DNA from: Gluconacetobacter dulcium
GTDB lineage: Bacteria > Pseudomonadota > Alphaproteobacteria > Acetobacterales > Acetobacteraceae
Direction: 5' to 3'
DNA: 64,000 nt
Assembly: GCF_014174165.1 (NCBI RefSeq)
Contig: NZ_JABEQN010000003.1
Location: 124,001 to 188,000, forward strand
Shown here: piece after piece, positions 37,300 to 48,454 of the stretch
How positions within the stretch are numbered: the stretch's first letter is position 1
Layout: the number at the start of each line of letters is the position of its first letter
Notes under the pieces: generated by a model
The model's input: only the letters and a program-made list of their open reading frames with translations
Database searches by the model: none
What the model was told of the DNA's origin: nothing
Made by a program: the position numbers and the translations under genes

Positions 37300-38447
37300 G
37301 ACCGGTCCTCGCCCTCGCCGAACTGGTCGTTGCGATGGACCCAGGCGGACATCAGCAGGCCGAAGCCGAACATCACCGTCAGCATGGCCGAACCGCCGTA
37401 GGAAATCAGGGGCAACGGCACGCCGCCGACCGGGATCGTCCCCATCACCATCGACAGGTTGACCGCGCAATACAGGAAGAAATTGGTCGCGATCCCCAAC
37501 CCCAGCAACCGCCCGAACTGGTTGCGGCTGCGCATGGCGATCAGCATGCCGCCGACCACCATCAGCATCAGCAGCCCGATTACCGCGATCCCGCCGACAT
37601 AGCCCCATTCCTCGGCGATCATGGTGAAGATGAAGTCCGTCTGCTTTTCAGGCAGGAAGTTCAACTGGCCCTGCGTGCCGTGCAGGTAGCCCTGCCCCCA
37701 CATGCCGCCCGAGCCGAGCGCGATCTTCGACTGGATGATGTTGTAGCCCGCCCCCAGCGGGTCGCTCTCGGGGTTGAGGAAGGTGGTGATGCGCGCCTTC
37801 TGGTAATCGTGCAGATGGCTGTAGGCGAGCTTGCCCAGAAACGGCAGCGGCAGCAGCAGCAGCGCGATCTGCCACAGGCGCATTCCGGCGCCGAAGAAGA
37901 CCGTGGCCCCCACGACCCCGATGATCACGCCCGTGCCCAGATTGGGCTCCTTCAACACCAGCCCCACCGGCACCAGCACCATGGCGGCCGGAGGCAGCAG
38001 ATACAGCGGATTGACCATGCGCCGGTAGCTGACGCGATGAAACCAGGTCGCCAGAACCAGCACCAGCGCGATCTTGGCCAGTTCCGATGGCTGGAGTTGC
38101 ACGCCGCCGATCACGAGCCATCGCTCCGCCCCCTTGCCGACGTGACCCATGCGCAGCACGGCGACCAGCAGCACCAGCGACAGACCATAGAGCGGCCAGG
38201 CCAACCGCGTGAGCACGCGGGGGCTCATCAGCGCCACGCAGACCATCATGACCAGCCCGATGGCAAAGCGGATGGTCTGCGGCCCCGCGAACGGGCGCGA
38301 CGACCCGCCGGCGGCGGAATACAGCGCGCAATACCCCACCATGGCCAACGCGCAGATCAACAGCACATACAGCCAGTTGACCTGCCACAGCTTGGCCAGG
38401 ATGCGGAAATTGGGTTCGGCGCGCAGCAGCCGTTTCTGGAAATTCAT
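37296..38447 (-). CDS. rodA: Rod-shape peptidoglycan glycosyltransferase RodA
   Basis: 383 residues with about ten membrane helices, in the SEDS family. Signatures: WLVIGGVQLQPSELAKIALVL, LKEPNLGTGVII with the catalytic-type Asp/Glu region, QGQLNFLPEKQTDFIF and the C-terminal VGGVPLPLISYGGSAML. RodA polymerises glycan strands together with PBP2, encoded directly upstream (mrdA). A 100-bp two-hairpin repeat lies between the two genes. Confidence 0.97.
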   Translation of the reverse strand: MNFQKRLLRAEPNFRILAKLWQVNWLYVLLICALAMVGYCALYSAAGGSSRPFAGPQTIRFAIGLVMMVCVALMSPRVLTRLAWPLYGLSLVLLVAVLRMGHVGKGAERWLVIGGVQLQPSELAKIALVLVLATWFHRVSYRRMVNPLYLLPPAAMVLVPVGLVLKEPNLGTGVIIGVVGATVFFGAGMRLWQIALLLLPLPFLGKLAYSHLHDYQKARITTFLNPESDPLGAGYNIIQSKIALGSGGMWGQGYLHGTQGQLNFLPEKQTDFIFTMIAEEWGYVGGIAVIGLLMLMVVGGMLIAMRSRNQFGRLLGLGIATNFFLYCAVNLSMVMGTIPVGGVPLPLISYGGSAMLTVMFGFGLLMSAWVHRNDQFGEGEDRS

Positions 38448-38551
38448 GCTCTCGATCCCGAGTCATGCCCGCGATGCCGCGCGGACGGCGGCCACACATG
38501 CGCGCCCGGTCCACCCATGTCCAGAGCCCGGTGGATGCTGCCGGGGCGGAG

Positions 38552-38650
38552 CCTGTTTGAACGCGTGCAGCCAGACAGGTGAAGAGGCCGGTAAACACAA
38601 TGCACTGGAGCATGTCCACCGAAGCGGCTTGCGGTGCGGATGCCCTAGCC
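38552..38650. repeat. Dispersed two-hairpin repeat, copy 1
   Basis: About 100 bases starting CCTGTTTGAACGCGTGCA, then AGACAGGTGAAGAGG, GTAAACA, GGAGCATGTCCACCGAA, and ending GATGCCCTAGCC. It aligns along its length with 55985-56084. This copy is degenerated: its first stem has mismatches. Its end supplies the mrdA stop codon. Confidence 0.7.
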
Positions 38651-40558
38651 GAAATCCTCGACTTCCGCGACTACCTGGCCCGGCGGTTCCTTGCGGTTCG
38701 ACGGGTCGCGGGTCAGCGTATCGGTCATGATATCGCGCGCCAGCGGGGCAGCGACCGCCGCCCCCGCATTGCCATGTTCCACGACGATCGCCGCCGCGTA
38801 ACGCGGCGCATCATAGGGCGCGAAACAGATGAACAACGCGTGGGGCCGGTATTCCCACGGCAGCAAGGACGAATCGAAATGGCCGCTCTCGCGCAGAGCG
38901 CGCGAAACATGGCGCACCTGTGCCGACCCGGTCTTGCCGGCCATCTGCACCCCCGGAATATCCAGGCGCGCCTTGGGTGCGGACCCATGCTCCTCATTGA
39001 CCACGGCATACATGCCGACCCGCAACTGGTTCAGGAAGGGTTCGGGCATGTCCAGCGCCGGCCAATGGCTCCCCTCGGCACTCGCGCCCAGCCGGCCGGA
39101 GACCGCGCGCACCAGATGCGGCTGCACCGCCCGCCCGCTGGCGATCCGCGAGGCATAGGTCGCGAGCTGTAGCGGCGTCACCTGCACGAAGCCCTGGCCG
39201 ATGCCGCTGACGATCGTATCGCCGCCATTCCAGTGCTGGCCATGCGCCCGCCGCCATTCGGGCGTCGGGATCAGGCCCGGACGGGTATGCGGCAGTTCGA
39301 TATCCAGGTTCGTACCCAGCCCGAAATTGTGCGACGCCGCCGCGATCGCATCCATCCCGGTCCGCCGCGCCACTTCATAGAAGAAGACGTCGCAGGAAAA
39401 TTTCAGGGCTTCCTTGAGGGTCAGCGACCCGTGGCCGTAGCGCGACCAGCAATGGAAGCGCGTGCCGCCCACATCGAGATAGCCGGGGCAGAAGATCCGG
39501 TCGGTCGGCGACAGGGTGCCGGCCTGCAATGCCGCCATCGCCACCGCCGGCTTGAACGTGGAGCCCGGCGGATAAACGCCCGCCACCGCCTTGTTGATCA
39601 GGGGCGTGCGCGGATCGGTGGCCCATTCCTGCCATTGCGCCTGGCTGACCCCGCTGTCGAACAGCGAGGGGTCGAAGGAGGGGTTGCTGACCATGGCCAG
39701 GACTTCGCCATTGCGGCAATCCATCACCACCGCGCTGGCCGACTGGTCGCCGATCCGCCCCAGCACGGCCTGCTGCAAACCCGAATCGATGGTCAGGGTG
39801 ATTTCGTCGCCCGGCTGCCCCTCGTCCCGCGACAGTTCGGACATCAGGCGGCCGACCGCGTTGACCTCCACCTCGACCGCGCCGACCTGGCCGCGCAGCA
39901 GCCCGTCCTGCGTCTGTTCGATGCCCGCCCGCCCCACCCGCATGCCGGGGAGCGCCAGCGTCTGGTCCTGCGCCACGTCCTTTTCGCCGGGGGGGGCCAC
40001 ATAACCCACCACATGCGCCAGCAGCGGCCCGAACGGATAGTTCCGGGTGGTCCCGACATCAATCAGCACACCGGGGAGCGAGGGCGCGTTCAGCTCGATC
40101 CGCGCCATGTCGTCCCACGACAGGAAATCGTGCAGCATGACCGGGATAAAACGCCGCTTGTGCCGGATCTCGCGCTCGATGCGCGCCCGGTCCCTGGCCT
40201 CGATCGGCACGAGGGCGGAGAAGCGATCCAGCGTGCCTGGAATGTCGCTGGTTTCCTCGGGCAGCAGCAGGGCGCGCCAATTGACCTTGTTGGCGGCCAC
40301 GGCAATCCCGAACCGGTCGACCACGCGCCCGCGTGGCGGGGCGATCAGACGACGGCTGACACGGTTATTCTCGGCCATCCGGGCGAAATGATCGCCTTCC
40401 AGCACCTGCAACCCGTAGAGCCGGTGCCCCAGCAGGCCGAAAGCCGCCATCTGCGCCCCCAGCACCACCAGGGCGCGCCGGGTAAAGACCCCGCGCGACG
40501 GCGTGTCGGCATCGGGCCGCGACATCAGACGCTGCAAGGTTTTGCGCCGCCCGATCAT
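38645..40558 (-). CDS. mrdA: Penicillin-binding protein 2 (peptidoglycan transpeptidase)
   Basis: 637 residues. After a short cytoplasmic part and one membrane helix (ALVVLGAQMAAFGLLG, residues ~30-45) comes the PBP dimerisation domain (IAPPRGRVVDRFG) and the transpeptidase: SxxK in PGSTFKPAVA (Ser near residue 332), SxN-type FSCDVFFYEVA, and KTG in MAGKTGSAQV. PBP2 cross-links lateral-wall peptidoglycan with RodA. The stop lies in a dispersed repeat. Order mreD-mrdA-rodA is standard. Confidence 0.97.
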   Translation of the reverse strand: MIGRRKTLQRLMSRPDADTPSRGVFTRRALVVLGAQMAAFGLLGHRLYGLQVLEGDHFARMAENNRVSRRLIAPPRGRVVDRFGIAVAANKVNWRALLLPEETSDIPGTLDRFSALVPIEARDRARIEREIRHKRRFIPVMLHDFLSWDDMARIELNAPSLPGVLIDVGTTRNYPFGPLLAHVVGYVAPPGEKDVAQDQTLALPGMRVGRAGIEQTQDGLLRGQVGAVEVEVNAVGRLMSELSRDEGQPGDEITLTIDSGLQQAVLGRIGDQSASAVVMDCRNGEVLAMVSNPSFDPSLFDSGVSQAQWQEWATDPRTPLINKAVAGVYPPGSTFKPAVAMAALQAGTLSPTDRIFCPGYLDVGGTRFHCWSRYGHGSLTLKEALKFSCDVFFYEVARRTGMDAIAAASHNFGLGTNLDIELPHTRPGLIPTPEWRRAHGQHWNGGDTIVSGIGQGFVQVTPLQLATYASRIASGRAVQPHLVRAVSGRLGASAEGSHWPALDMPEPFLNQLRVGMYAVVNEEHGSAPKARLDIPGVQMAGKTGSAQVRHVSRALRESGHFDSSLLPWEYRPHALFICFAPYDAPRYAAAIVVEHGNAGAAVAAPLARDIMTDTLTRDPSNRKEPPGQVVAEVEDFG

Positions 40559-40595
40559 CAGCCCATTCCGATCCGGGTAAACTGGGAAACCGCCA

Positions 40596-41159
40596 TCAGG
40601 CCCGATCCGGGTTGGCGATCGAACGCCCCATGGTACTGAACACCACGCAGAGAAGCGGAAACAGGCCCACCCCGAGCACCCATTGGAACGCGAAGGCGAT
40701 CGCCGGCACCAGATGCAGCGACAGTGCGGAAATCAGCCCCCATTGCAACGCCGTCGCCCCCAGCGATACCCCGGCGAACACCAGCCACAGCAGGAGGATA
40801 TGCGCCCGCGAAAAGCCGTAACGCCCCGACAGCGCCACCCCATGCACGAGCAGCACCACCAGAAGCATCACGCCCGGCGGCCCGAACCCCAGCAGATCGA
40901 CCAATATGCCCAGCAGGAACACAATGGGCGACGACATCGAGGCCGGCCGGAACACCGACCAGAAGAAGACCGACGACAGCAGGATGCCCGGCAGCAGTTC
41001 GGCCTGTCCGGGCACGCCGAATGGCGCGGACAGCAGCAGGACAGCCAGCGCCGTCAGCACCGCCGGCAGGCCGCGACGCGACAATATGTCCAGCCGCCGC
41101 CACAGGCTGGGCCGAGGCTGGATGCCTGGTTGGAACTCTGGAGCCTGGTCGGGCGTCAT
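40596..41159 (-). CDS. mreD: Rod shape-determining protein MreD
   Basis: 187 residues, with five or so hydrophobic helices (LPAVLTALAVLLLSAP, IVFLLGILVDLLGFGPPGV, then three more). The motif LVDLLGFGPPGVMLL is characteristic of MreD (the 'G.l.Dll...plG' pattern). An inner-membrane part of the elongasome between MreC and PBP2/RodA. Located between mreC and mrdA as expected. Confidence 0.92.
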   Translation of the reverse strand: MTPDQAPEFQPGIQPRPSLWRRLDILSRRGLPAVLTALAVLLLSAPFGVPGQAELLPGILLSSVFFWSVFRPASMSSPIVFLLGILVDLLGFGPPGVMLLVVLLVHGVALSGRYGFSRAHILLLWLVFAGVSLGATALQWGLISALSLHLVPAIAFAFQWVLGVGLFPLLCVVFSTMGRSIANPDRA

Positions 41160-41171
41160 CCATGCACACTC

Positions 41172-42077
41172 TCATCCACGGCGGAGTGGGGAGGGAAAGG
41201 GGAGCGAGAGGGAATCGGCCGGGCGCCGCACCGGAATCCGCCCCGGCGCATCGGGGGGGACGACAGTGGAGCGCCCATAATCAAAGACCCGGACGATGTC
41301 GAGATGCCCCAGTGACGCGAAGGGGATGACGACCGGCTGGCCAGGACGAACATAATGGATCTGCCCGACGGGCAGGCCCGGAGGCATTGTGTCGATCTCG
41401 CCATTGGTGACGACGCGCTCTCCCTCGATAGGAGGATTGTCCTGGGGATAGTAGATAAGGCGAGGCGTACCCGAATTATCGCCGGCCATTATAGCGGCCC
41501 CGTGACTGACTTCCAGTCTGACCGGTATGCGGCTGGACGCATCGGTGATCAGCAGGACACGCACCGACCGGCTGCCGATCTCGGTCACGCGCCCCACCAG
41601 GCCGGAACCGTCGAGCACGATTTCGTCCTTATGGATTCCCGCATCGACATTGGCGGCCACCAGCACGCTGCGCGCATACAGGCCGCTGGTATCGCGAACG
41701 ACCCGCCCCGTGACGAAGGAGGGCGAGGGATCGGGCATCCAGTGCAGATTGGCCTTCAGCGACGCGTTTTCATCGGCCAGCGCGGCCGCGACATCGTACC
41801 AATGTCGAAGATTGGCGTTTTCCGCGCGCAGGCGCTGATTTTCGGCTTCGATTCGGCCCATGTCGCGCATGCGATCCAGCAGCGTGCGCGCCTGTTCCTG
41901 CGGCCAGACAACCAGCCCGTACGCGGGAGCCAGGATATCGGCCAATCCCATGCGCACCCGTTCGGTCAGGCTGCGGTCCGCCTGCCCGAGCAGGATGATC
42001 CCCAGCGCCGCAACGATCAGAATCGGAAGAACCAGCCGCTCCAGCGCCTGACGCAAGGTGATGGATAGCGGAATCAT
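41172..42077 (-). CDS. mreC: Rod shape-determining protein MreC
   Basis: 301 residues: a membrane helix near residues 16-32, then a coiled coil (RMRDMGRIEAENQRLRAEN) and the beta-barrel domain with GRVVRDTSGLYARSVLVAA, GLVGRVTEIGSRSVRVLLITD and a VVTNGEIDTMPPGLPVGQI motif, all typical MreC. Periplasmic, it bridges MreB/MreD and PBP2. Coupled in order with mreD 12 bases downstream. Confidence 0.96.
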   Translation of the reverse strand: MIPLSITLRQALERLVLPILIVAALGIILLGQADRSLTERVRMGLADILAPAYGLVVWPQEQARTLLDRMRDMGRIEAENQRLRAENANLRHWYDVAAALADENASLKANLHWMPDPSPSFVTGRVVRDTSGLYARSVLVAANVDAGIHKDEIVLDGSGLVGRVTEIGSRSVRVLLITDASSRIPVRLEVSHGAAIMAGDNSGTPRLIYYPQDNPPIEGERVVTNGEIDTMPPGLPVGQIHYVRPGQPVVIPFASLGHLDIVRVFDYGRSTVVPPDAPGRIPVRRPADSLSLPFPSPLRRG

Positions 42078-42171
42078 GACCGACCTGCCGGGTATCGTGC
42101 GTACCCGCGCCAGTCGCAGCCCTCATTATGCCGGACGTTCATCGCCTCGGCCCCCCGCGTTTCGCCTGCCG

Positions 42172-43617
<1,446 letters not shown>

Positions 43618-43884
43618 ATGACGATCCGCACCCAAGCCTCTCTCTTCACTCGCGCAGCCCTGCTCGGTGCCGGGCTCCTGGCGCTGGCGGGTTGCGGCAA
43701 CCCATACGATCCCGGTGCACGCGCCGGAACGGGCGCGCTGATCGGCGCGGGCGGCGGTGCTGCAATCGGTGGACTGGCTGGCGGAGGAAGAGGCGCCCTG
43801 ATCGGTGCCCTCGGCGGCGGCGCGCTCGGAGCCGCCACCGGAGCCGCCACCACGCCCAATCCGCCGTCCCGCCGCAGATATTAA
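43618..43884 (+). CDS. Glycine-zipper outer-membrane lipoprotein, copy 1
   Basis: 88 residues from ATG 43618. Signal peptide (RAALLGAGLLALAGC) with lipobox LAGC near residues 22-25, then GNPYDPG and a glycine-zipper with GALIGAGGGAAIGGLAGGG, a fold that inserts in or packs against membranes (SlyB/osmotically inducible lipoprotein type). A close paralogue follows at 44008, so this is a tandem duplication. Confidence 0.8.
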   Translation: MTIRTQASLFTRAALLGAGLLALAGCGNPYDPGARAGTGALIGAGGGAAIGGLAGGGRGALIGALGGGALGAATGAATTPNPPSRRRY

Positions 43885-44007
43885 GCCGGATTACCGATCC
43901 GCCGGCGACACTGGCTCTCTCCATCGTCCAGCGATGGGGAGAGCACGCAATCCGGCGTATCCTTTGATATCCATGGTCCCGTACGGGACTGAAACCACGA
44001 GAATTCC

Positions 44008-44418
44008 ATGAGCCCTCCCCGCACTTCCGCCGTTCCAACCCGTGGCCTCATCCGCAAGGCCGGCGTCCTGACACTGAGCGTCGTGGCCGTGTCGCTTGCG
44101 GCGTGCAGCAATCCATATGATCCCGGCCAACGTGCGCTCGGCGGCGGCCTGATCGGCGCTGGCGGCGGCGCGGCGATCGGCGCACTGGCGGGCGGAGGCC
44201 CGGGGGCCGCGATCGGCGCACTGGCCGGTGGCGCGGTCGGCGCGGCAACCGGCGCCGCCACCACGCCGAACCGGCCGCGACAATATTATTATCCGTCGCG
44301 AGGTTACGCGGCCCCTGGCTACGGACAATACGGGCCATATGGGCAGCCATCCTACCCGCCGCCGGGCTATCCGCCGCCGCCGCCCCCGCCGCCACCCGCG
44401 GGCTATTACGATTACTGA
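44008..44418 (+). CDS. Glycine-zipper outer-membrane lipoprotein, copy 2
   Basis: 136 residues. A signal peptide with lipobox LAAC is followed by SNPYDPGQRA and the zipper GGGLIGAGGGAAIGALAGGG, nearly the same as copy 1, and AATTPNRPRQ. It differs by a C-terminal Tyr/Pro/Gly-rich tail with a run of nine prolines, which may reach into the periplasm or bind the cell wall. Function unknown. Confidence 0.8.
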   Translation: MSPPRTSAVPTRGLIRKAGVLTLSVVAVSLAACSNPYDPGQRALGGGLIGAGGGAAIGALAGGGPGAAIGALAGGAVGAATGAATTPNRPRQYYYPSRGYAAPGYGQYGPYGQPSYPPPGYPPPPPPPPPAGYYDY

Positions 44419-44426
44419 CCCGGCAT

Positions 44427-44458
44427 AAAAAAAACGGGGCCTCCCGAAAGAGGCCCCG
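44427..44458 (-). terminator. leuA terminator
   Basis: On the minus strand CGGGGCCTC (44458-44450), a six-base loop, GAGGCCCCG (44443-44435) and a T8 tract, 30 bases after the leuA stop. Confidence 0.93.
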
Positions 44459-44487
44459 CCTGTCCGCTCAGTCCGCGATACCAGCTA

Positions 44488-46068
<1,581 letters not shown>

Positions 46069-46191
46069 GAAATACCTCGGACAGGTCCGGAATGTTCGCC
46101 TGCAAACGCCGATGCGGCGTTGGCTCCTCGCATACGGGGCATCCCCCGCGATCTCCCCTGGGCGCGCCGGCACCAAGCCGACCCTGAACGC
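46069..46191 (-). promoter_or_regulatory. Probable leuA attenuator region
   Basis: Between the leader-peptide stop and leuA. On the minus strand CCCTGA/TCAGGG arms overlap the leader stop, and further GC-rich complementary tracts (GCCGGC, CCCAGGGGAG, GATCGCGGGGGATGCCCC) could form alternative hairpins, as required for attenuation. The exact terminator/antiterminator pair was not worked out. Confidence 0.5.
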
Positions 46192-46287
46192 TCAGGGGCA
46201 GATAAGTCGAAGGCTAAGGAGAAGGGCGACCCGACCACGGGCACGCGACAGGGCCGGCGCCACTGCGCCCGACAAGCCTGCCGTCAT
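46192..46287 (-). CDS. leuL: Leucine-rich leader peptide of leuA
   Basis: 31 codons from ATG 46287 to TGA 46192. The last third reads RVALLLSLRLICP: five Leu in seven codons (CTT CTC CTT AGC CTT CGA CTT), the usual design for ribosome-mediated attenuation of leucine genes. It lies between a plausible promoter (46313-46340) and leuA. No strong ribosome site is visible. Name by analogy with enteric leuL. Confidence 0.65.
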   Translation of the reverse strand: MTAGLSGAVAPALSRARGRVALLLSLRLICP

Positions 46288-46312
46288 GATCGTTGCGGAA
46301 TTCATGGGCGGC

Positions 46313-46340
46313 ACCATACAGGCCGATCCGCCGATTGCAA
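46313..46340 (-). promoter_or_regulatory. Likely leuL-leuA promoter
   Basis: On the minus strand TTGCAA (46340-46335), 16 bases, TATGGT (46318-46313): a near-consensus sigma-70-type pair about 26 bases before the leader ATG. Confidence 0.5.
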
Positions 46341-46377
46341 CAGAATTATCGGGCGAGGACAACCAGCCCGTACGCCA

Positions 46378-46938
46378 TCACAAGGCGAAGGCGTCGCGAA
46401 TGCCCTGCGCGACCTGCACGGGCGTCATGCCGGCCGTATCCAGTTCCAGATCGTAGTCCATGTTGCGATGCACGCGGCCGTACTGCCAGCGCGCCAGGCC
46501 GATCGCGCGGTCGCCCCGCGCGCGCTCCCGCTCTTCAAGAACCTCCAGCGGCGCGAACAGCCCGACCAGACGCACGTCACAACCCGCCAGCAATGCCCGA
46601 TAGGCGCGCGCGTCAGCGGCATCGAGCATCACGTCGTCCACGATCAGGTCGTTCCCCTGCCCCGCCAGCGCCGCCACGGCGTGGCGCATGCCGTGCATCA
46701 GGCGCCCCATCACCGGGCCGCCGCGAATGGCCATCGCAGGGTAACCATCCGCGATCTCGGGTACGAACGCCAGACCGTCTGGATGGCCCAACAGGCGGGG
46801 CGGCAGCATGCCGATGAAATCGTCCATTGCGACATGCAGGAAAGGCCGCTCCGTCAGCTCCTGGAATGCCCGCGCGGCGGAACTTTTGCCGACGCTGCCG
46901 ACGCCGTTGAGGATGACCACGCAAGATCGTCGGACCAT
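46378..46938 (-). CDS. Chloramphenicol phosphotransferase-like P-loop kinase
   Basis: 186 residues. P-loop VILNGVGSVGKSSAARAFQ near residues 7-25, MDDFIGMLPPRL, then DLIVDDVMLD (the catalytic-type Asp region) and LARWQYGRVHRNMDYDLELDT near the C-terminus. These match the CPT family, typified by the Streptomyces chloramphenicol 3-O-phosphotransferase. Many proteobacterial members have unknown substrates, so resistance should not be inferred. Confidence 0.8.
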   Translation of the reverse strand: MVRRSCVVILNGVGSVGKSSAARAFQELTERPFLHVAMDDFIGMLPPRLLGHPDGLAFVPEIADGYPAMAIRGGPVMGRLMHGMRHAVAALAGQGNDLIVDDVMLDAADARAYRALLAGCDVRLVGLFAPLEVLEERERARGDRAIGLARWQYGRVHRNMDYDLELDTAGMTPVQVAQGIRDAFAL

Positions 46939-46987
46939 TCGGACACTCCGCAGCGGAGGATTGGAGGACGGGCGCCCCCCACGCGCG

Positions 46988-47872
46988 TCAGCCGGTCAGA
47001 CGGGTCACGCCGCCGGCCGAGGCGAAATAGCGGTCGACCGCCTGCTTCATCGCGCCGGCAACCATCATTCGATGCCCCGCCTGACGCAGCGCGGCCTCGT
47101 CCATCCGGTTGGACATGAACCCCATCTCTACCAGAACTGACGGAATGTCGGCCGATTTCAGCACGACGAACGCCGCATGGCGTGCCGGATGGGTCAGCAG
47201 GCCGATCCGGGGCCTGAAGGAATCCACCACGCTGGCGGCCATGTGCGCGGCCCCGCGCCGCGTTTCCTCCGTCACCAGGCTGGCCAGGATCGCCGCCACT
47301 TCGGGCGAATTGGCATGCACACGCGGGCCGCCGAACCGGTCGGCGCTGTTTTCGGTCCGCGCCAGGGCCGCGCTCTGGGCGTCGGAAGCCTGCCCCGACA
47401 ACGTATAGACGCTGGCCCCACGTACCGACCGGTCGGTCAGTGCGTCGGCATGCATGGAAATGAACAGCGACGCACTGTGCGCGTGCGCGATCTCCACCCG
47501 CCCTTCCAGCGGGATGAAGCGGTCGTCTGTCCTGGTCATGGCAACGCGGTAGGCGCCGCTGGCCAGTAATTGCCGTTGCAGTTCGCTGGCGGCGGCCTCG
47601 GCGATATGTTTTTCGTAGGTGCCGGAAACCCCGATCGCGCCGGGATCCTTCCCGCCATGGCCGGGATCGAGCATGATCAGCGGCAGGGGCGCCGCCGCCC
47701 GCCCTATGATCGCCGGAGCATGCAGGGGGTGCGGCCGCGCATGCGCGGCGGCCCGGTGCGTGACCGCCCCCGCGCCGCCTGGCCGCGCGGCCAGCCCCGC
47801 GCCCAGGGTGGCCAGCAGGATCGCGCGCCGCCCCTGCCCGGCCGGCCGCGCTGCGGAATGATCAGCATCCAT
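46988..47872 (-). CDS. N-acetylmuramoyl-L-alanine amidase (Amidase_3)
   Basis: 294 residues from ATG 47872, chosen for AAGGGGCGG upstream and for a signal peptide starting after GRRAILLATLGAGLAARPG, which could be a Tat type (RR). Zinc-ligand motifs: LDPGHGGKDPGA (His), ISMHADAL (His) and VLVEMGFMSN (Glu). It cleaves the amide bond between muramic acid and the stem peptide, likely in cell separation. AmiC-like; no AMIN domain is seen. Confidence 0.88.
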   Translation of the reverse strand: MDADHSAARPAGQGRRAILLATLGAGLAARPGGAGAVTHRAAAHARPHPLHAPAIIGRAAAPLPLIMLDPGHGGKDPGAIGVSGTYEKHIAEAAASELQRQLLASGAYRVAMTRTDDRFIPLEGRVEIAHAHSASLFISMHADALTDRSVRGASVYTLSGQASDAQSAALARTENSADRFGGPRVHANSPEVAAILASLVTEETRRGAAHMAASVVDSFRPRIGLLTHPARHAAFVVLKSADIPSVLVEMGFMSNRMDEAALRQAGHRMMVAGAMKQAVDRYFASAGGVTRLTG

Positions 47873-48454
47873 GAAACCGCCCCTTATGGCCATTTCCACG
47901 CGCAACGATAGCAGACTCTGTTCCCTTCGTCTGCATTTCAACAGCTTGCAGGAAATCTTTGACGCGGACCATCAGCCTGTCGTCGCGCGTTGCGACAGCG
48001 CTTGCAGCGCGGGCTCAGTTGGGTCATGCTTGTACCGTGATGGGTCTCCGCCTGTTGGCGCCGGAAAACGGCCCGACCGGCAGGATCTGGCCCATCCGGC
48101 AGGCCGCACCCGTGACCCACGGACCACGGATGCCGCTCCGCCCCGACCGCAAGGCCGGCGCAGGATGACGATGCCCTTTATTCCGACGCCGCACCGCGCA
48201 TGCGCAGGTGTGCGTCACCGCCTGATGAGGATGGATGAACGCCACGCGATCCGCGTTCGCAGACAGCCCGGTACAGCGCGCGTCACATGGGACGCGCGCG
48301 GGCATGATCTGCGCGGATTTCGCCGCAACGGCTTCCGGATCCGTCGAATTGTCTCCCATTTCCATCTTTGCCCCTCCCCCCCGTCGCAAAGGCGCGTCCC
48401 CCATGAGGACGCCGGACAGACGGCAGGAGCGGGCATTCCGGAGTTCCGTTTTTA
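47873..48454 (+). promoter_or_regulatory. Long intergenic and 5' leader region of rne
   Basis: About 580 bases between the divergent amidase gene and rne. No supported gene. A long 5' UTR is common for rne, which is autoregulated through its leader in other proteobacteria; whether that holds here is inference. TTTGACGCGG at 47957 could be a -35 region without a clear -10. Confidence 0.4.

Noticed and set aside
39233-40639. Long plus-strand open frame opposite mrdA, and similar ones opposite mreB, mreC and rne
   Set aside because: All mirror certain genes and have low-complexity Arg/His/Gln-rich translations.
46378-46938. Chloramphenicol resistance gene
   Set aside because: The CPT-like fold is clear, but chromosomal members in proteobacteria have unknown substrates and the context is housekeeping, so resistance was not called.
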